Source: Mesorhizobium waimense (GTDB lineage Bacteria; Pseudomonadota; Alphaproteobacteria; Rhizobiales; Rhizobiaceae). Taken from it: a DNA stretch of 64,000 nucleotides. The notes below the pieces were generated by a model that saw only the letters and a program-made list of their open reading frames with translations, ran no database searches and had not been told where the DNA came from. Positions 60,859-64,000 of this stretch are shown here, piece by piece. Each line of letters begins with the position of its first letter. The first letter of the stretch is position 1. The stretch lies in NCBI RefSeq assembly GCF_003601975.1, contig NZ_QZWZ01000003.1:248001-312000 (forward strand), read 5' to 3'. A program made the translations under genes and the position numbers.

Positions 60859-61833
60859 ATGGCCCAAGTTGTCAGCATCCACAGACATGGTGGCCCAGAG
60901 GTTCTGAAGTATGAGGAGCAGGACGTCGGCGCCCCAAAGGCCAATGAAGTCCGTATTCGCCAGTCGCACTGTGGCGTGAACTTTATCGACACATATTTTC
61001 GCTCCGGACTTTATCCAGTCCAGTTGCCCTTTGTCTTGGGACAAGAAGGAACCGGCAAGATCACCGCGATCGGATCGGGCGTTACCGATTTCGTGGTTGG
61101 CGATCGTGTTGCCTATTCCACAATGGCTGGCGGTGGCTATTCCTCCGAGCGTCTTGTCGACGCTGAACTGGCGTTCAAGATCCCGGATGGGGTCAGCGAG
61201 GAAATGGCCGCGGCTTTGACCATGAAGGGGCTTACGGCGCAGATGCTGCTCCGCCAGACCTTCAACGTTCGACCGGGCACCATCATGCTGGTTCACGCCG
61301 CTGCCGGCGGCGTCGGAACAATTCTGTCCCAGTGGGGCGCACATCTTGGCGCTACTGTTATCGGCACGGTGGGCTCGGATGAAAAAGCCTCAACTGCACG
61401 GGAAAATGGTTGCCACGAGGTCATTGTCTACTCCCGCGAGAATTTTGCCGAGCGGGTAAAGGAACTGACAAAAGGCGAGCTCTGCGACGTCGTCTTCGAT
61501 GGAGTCGGTAAGGTGACTGCGATGGGCTCGCTGGATTGCCTGCGGCCGCGCGGCATGTTTGTCAGCTACGGAAACGCTTCTGGTCCCGTCGATAGTTTCA
61601 GTATGCTCGAACTGGCGAAACGCGGCTCCTTGTTTGCGACCCGGCCGATGATGCCTCACTACGCATCGACCCGAGCTAAACGCATCGCGATGGCAGATGA
61701 ATTCTTCGCAACTCTGCAGAACGGCAGCGTGAAAGCCCCACCGATCCAGCAGTTCGCACTGCAAGACGCCTCAGACGCACATCAACACCTGGAGAGCCGG
61801 CGCAGCACCGGCTGCCTCGTGCTTGTGCCGTGA
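60859..61833 (+). CDS. NADPH:quinone oxidoreductase-like (MDR/zeta-crystallin family)
   Basis: A 324-residue zinc-free medium-chain dehydrogenase: GVNFIDTYFRSGLYP near 34, LGQEGTGKITAIGSGVTDFVVGDRVAY near 55 and the NADPH motif LVHAAAGGVGTILSQWGAHLGATVIGTVGSDEKA near 145. The zinc ligands of alcohol dehydrogenases are missing, as in QOR. Position 118 bases after the oxidoreductase gene in the same direction suggests one transcript. Substrate not deducible. Confidence 0.9.
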   Translation: MAQVVSIHRHGGPEVLKYEEQDVGAPKANEVRIRQSHCGVNFIDTYFRSGLYPVQLPFVLGQEGTGKITAIGSGVTDFVVGDRVAYSTMAGGGYSSERLVDAELAFKIPDGVSEEMAAALTMKGLTAQMLLRQTFNVRPGTIMLVHAAAGGVGTILSQWGAHLGATVIGTVGSDEKASTARENGCHEVIVYSRENFAERVKELTKGELCDVVFDGVGKVTAMGSLDCLRPRGMFVSYGNASGPVDSFSMLELAKRGSLFATRPMMPHYASTRAKRIAMADEFFATLQNGSVKAPPIQQFALQDASDAHQHLESRRSTGCLVLVP

Positions 61834-61899
61834 TGCGGTCTTTTGTCTATCCCACGTAGAGTGCAGTCGTAGTCAACCGTGTATTCAGAGGAGAAAGAA

Positions 61900-62211
61900 A
61901 TGGCAAAAGGATACTGGGTCGGTCTCGTCGACGTCGACGACCCCGAAGCATACAAAGCGTACGTCCGTGAAAACGCTTTGGCGTTTAATAAGTATGGTGC
62001 ACGGTTTTTGATTCGCGGCGGTCAAGCGAATAAGGTTGAAGGAAAACCCAGGGCTCGCACCGTAGTTATAGAGTTTAGCAACTACCAAACCGCCCTCGAT
62101 TGCTGGAATTCGCCCGAGTATATCGCGGCAATAGCTTTGCGCGAGAATGTATCAACGGCCGATATCGTCGTTGTTGAAGGATATGACGGACCTCAGCCGA
62201 CAGATATGTGA
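61900..62211 (+). CDS. DUF1330 domain protein
   Basis: A 103-residue protein of the dimeric alpha-beta barrel type: AKGYWVGLVDVDDPEAYKAYVRENALAFNKYGARFLIRGGQ, then ARTVVIEFSNYQTALDCWNSPEY, a pattern typical of DUF1330. Biochemical role unknown. AGAGGAGAAAGAA before ATG 61900 sets the start. It follows the quinone oxidoreductase by 66 bases. Confidence 0.88.
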   Translation: MAKGYWVGLVDVDDPEAYKAYVRENALAFNKYGARFLIRGGQANKVEGKPRARTVVIEFSNYQTALDCWNSPEYIAAIALRENVSTADIVVVEGYDGPQPTDM

Positions 62212-62218
62212 GCAGCTC

Positions 62219-62245
62219 GCTCCCGAGGGGTTGGCCCCCGGGAGC
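62219..62245 (+). terminator. Strong hairpin after DUF1330 gene
   Basis: GCTCCCG-A-GGGG-TTGG-CCCC-CGGGAGC folds into an 11-bp GC stem with one bulged A, eight bases after the stop. There is no T-run, but position and strength suggest transcript end or 3' protection. Confidence 0.6.
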
Positions 62246-62422
62246 ATTCGTCAGCGCCTCCGGAGGAGGCATTTGCGACGCAGCGGCCGAGAGCCTCGTC
62301 ATGCCCGCGGTGCCACCGAAGGTGGAGCTCAATTCAGAACAATAGAGACATCGCGACGACAGGCCAATTTGCTCGTCTCGTAACGGCTCTCACGAGCGTT
62401 TTCCGAGGCCACCAAGTGTCGG

Positions 62423-63754
62423 TTAGATCTGGATTGTAACTCTGGTCCCGGTCGAGTTGCTCTCGATTGTGACCTGACCGCGGTGATTTGTGACGATCTG
62501 CTTGACCAGACTCAAACCGAGGCCCGCACCCTTGCTTCGGGGCGTCACACGGTAGAACGGCTCGAACACGAGTTCTTGTTGATCATGAGGTATCCCGTGC
62601 CCCTGATCCGCAACGACGACCTGCCCGCTCTCCGAGACCGAGACCGAGATCATGCCAGCATTTTCGCCATGATCGATTGCATTTCGCACCAGATTGCTGA
62701 CCGCTCTCGGCAAAGCTGAAGGACTGCCCAGCCGCTCGAACTTGTCCACCTCGCTCTCAAACGATATCTCGTAGCCTTCGGCGATCGCGAGCGGTGCCAA
62801 GTCGGCCACCACGGTTCTTGCAATGTCGACCAGGTCTACCGTCTCATGGAGGTCAGAGGCCTGGTCGTTGCGCTCGAAATCGAGAAGTTGTTCGGCTGTC
62901 TCACCCAGACGCGCGACGTCGTCCAACAGCCGCCTGCGGTCCTGCCCGCCAGACATGCCCTCAATTCGGGTCTGCATGATGGCGATGGGCGTTCTGAGTT
63001 CATGCGCTGCGTCGATCAGGAATCGCTGGCGTTTCTGGAATTCGTGCTCGAGCCGATCGAGCACCCCGTTGAACGCTACCACCAGCGGAGCGACCTCGCT
63101 CGGGATTCCTTCGGTGGGAAGACGTGCCCCATGTCGGCGCGGTTCAATCTCGGACGCCTTGCGGGCGACCTCGCTCACCCCGGCAAGAGCACTCCGAACA
63201 ATTCGGGGAACGGCAAAGAAGATCGCGGGCAGCGCAAGAGCGAGCAGCGGCACGTAGATCGGATTGGTGGCCAGGAGAATGGTGAGGAAGGGCCAGTACT
63301 CGCCTGAACCCCCGCCAAATAGGATCCTCACCTCACCGGCCGTGGTCTGAGCGGTGTAGATTGATGCAATCTCGGCCGTATCAGCAGACCCGCGAATGTC
63401 CGCCTCTCGGAAAAGATGCACGAGCGGCACAAGCTGGACATAGGATACAGGCACGCCACCGTAGGTTCGGTACGTGCCGTCGGTGGTCGCGACCACATAC
63501 CAAAGGTTCGGGTTCTTCTGTTTCAGGGCCATGAGCCTCGGCGTCTCTGTTATCTCAAGCCGGCCATGAGCATCCTGGGCGACTGCCTCCGCCATTATCG
63601 GGCCAATAGTTCTAGCCATTGCGACGTTCGGAGATAAGGTCATCGCACCATAGATGCAAAGACCAATGATAACCGTGGCGACGACAGCTGCGAAGATGAA
63701 ACTAAATTGCCGAGTAAGACGCCATCTGAGTGACGCTCTTTTTTTGTTCATCAT
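62423..63754 (-). CDS. Two-component sensor histidine kinase
   Basis: A 443-residue membrane kinase. Membrane segments near residues 15-38 and 165-190 enclose a periplasmic sensor region of about 125 residues; a HAMP linker and a HisKA domain with the phospho-His in FLIDAAHELRTPIAIMQTR near 245 follow, then HATPase with AVSNLVRNAIDHG (N box), VVADQGHGIPHDQQELVFEPFYR (G1/F) and GAGLGLSLVKQIV (G2). It overlaps the response-regulator gene by four bases and is a QseC/EnvZ-type partner. Signal unknown. Confidence 0.92.
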   Translation of the reverse strand: MMNKKRASLRWRLTRQFSFIFAAVVATVIIGLCIYGAMTLSPNVAMARTIGPIMAEAVAQDAHGRLEITETPRLMALKQKNPNLWYVVATTDGTYRTYGGVPVSYVQLVPLVHLFREADIRGSADTAEIASIYTAQTTAGEVRILFGGGSGEYWPFLTILLATNPIYVPLLALALPAIFFAVPRIVRSALAGVSEVARKASEIEPRRHGARLPTEGIPSEVAPLVVAFNGVLDRLEHEFQKRQRFLIDAAHELRTPIAIMQTRIEGMSGGQDRRRLLDDVARLGETAEQLLDFERNDQASDLHETVDLVDIARTVVADLAPLAIAEGYEISFESEVDKFERLGSPSALPRAVSNLVRNAIDHGENAGMISVSVSESGQVVVADQGHGIPHDQQELVFEPFYRVTPRSKGAGLGLSLVKQIVTNHRGQVTIESNSTGTRVTIQI

Positions 63755-64000
63755 TCTTCCCTCAGAAGATAGCCGACGCCTCTGATGTTATGAATCAATA
63801 CACCAGCGCTGGCATCCTGCAGTCGCTTCCGCAATCGTGAAATATGCGCATCGATCGCATTCGACTGGATTTCTTCTTCGTAGTTGTAGACAGCCGCTTC
63901 CAGGATAGAGCGAAGAACGGTTTTGCCTTGCCGCTTTGCTAGGGCCACGAGGATCGAGAGTTCTCTCCTGGGCACATCGATCGGATTCGAAGCGATGTTT
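63751..64000 (-). CDS. OmpR-family response regulator (C-terminal part, cut by window edge)
   Basis: The frame is open to the window end. The visible 83 residues are an OmpR/PhoB winged helix: RRELSILVALAKRQGKTVLRSILEAAVY, then SNAIDAHISRLRKRLQ and IHNIRGVGYLLREE. The receiver domain lies outside the window. It is coupled to the kinase gene by an ATGA overlap. Confidence 0.9.
   Translation of the reverse strand, partial: NIASNPIDVPRRELSILVALAKRQGKTVLRSILEAAVYNYEEEIQSNAIDAHISRLRKRLQDASAGVLIHNIRGVGYLLREE

Overview
The window is high-GC DNA that looks like a Mesorhizobium-type rhizobium (Alphaproteobacteria). The main reasons are the nadQ-nadABC / bioBFDA-bioZ / panD / thiCOSGE-thiD vitamin block followed by an rlxS-type relaxase, an arrangement known from Mesorhizobium symbiosis islands, together with the alphaproteobacterial regulator NadQ and GMC-rich, tightly overlapping operons. 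The genus is an inference from gene content; no rRNA or tRNA was seen.

1-14 kb is a sugar catabolism locus. It has two ribose-type ABC importers (one cut by the left edge), an oxidoisomerase, a Gfo/Idh/MocA dehydrogenase, a lactonase broken by a frameshift, a FadR-type repressor, a RuBisCO-like protein and a DUF1537 kinase. Together these match the D-apiose/D-apionate pathway (ApsD, ApnL, ApnO, OiaK, RuBisCO-like OiaC/OiaX). A motif containing ATACCAG lies in front of apnO, the binding-protein gene and the RuBisCO-like gene, which suggests one regulon under the FadR-type protein.

14-28 kb is a patchwork. Intact genes (a secreted kelch protein, a phasin, a DUF4336 protein, an HbpS-like haem-binding protein beside an unknown secreted protein, an MFS exporter, a LysR regulator, an aldehyde dehydrogenase) are mixed with remnants: carboxylesterase, MltR-like, Fic, SDR, an IS1-like transposase, an IS110 transposase, a LysR C-terminus and a 5' traG fragment. 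The traG fragment runs directly into the LysR fragment.

28-44 kb is the vitamin block, all on the + strand. NadQ probably controls nadABC through two dyads just upstream of nadA. The bio operon follows with little space and includes bioZ; panD comes next; a TPP riboswitch then precedes thiC-thiO-thiS-thiG-thiE-thiD. Facing it is the relaxase gene rlxS, with a threefold 11-bp repeat upstream that could belong to oriT or its control.

46-49 kb holds a cyclohexanecarboxylate remnant: a truncated acyl-CoA ligase, badH, badI and a MarR regulator. BadI makes pimeloyl-CoA, which is also a biotin precursor.

49-57 kb is amino-acid related: ileS-panB as an operon, divergent ilvA, two tandem Lrp/AsnC regulators and ilvE. 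57-62 kb carries a fused indolepyruvate ferredoxin oxidoreductase, a quinone oxidoreductase and a DUF1330 protein. The right edge has a two-component system, with the response regulator cut by the window end.
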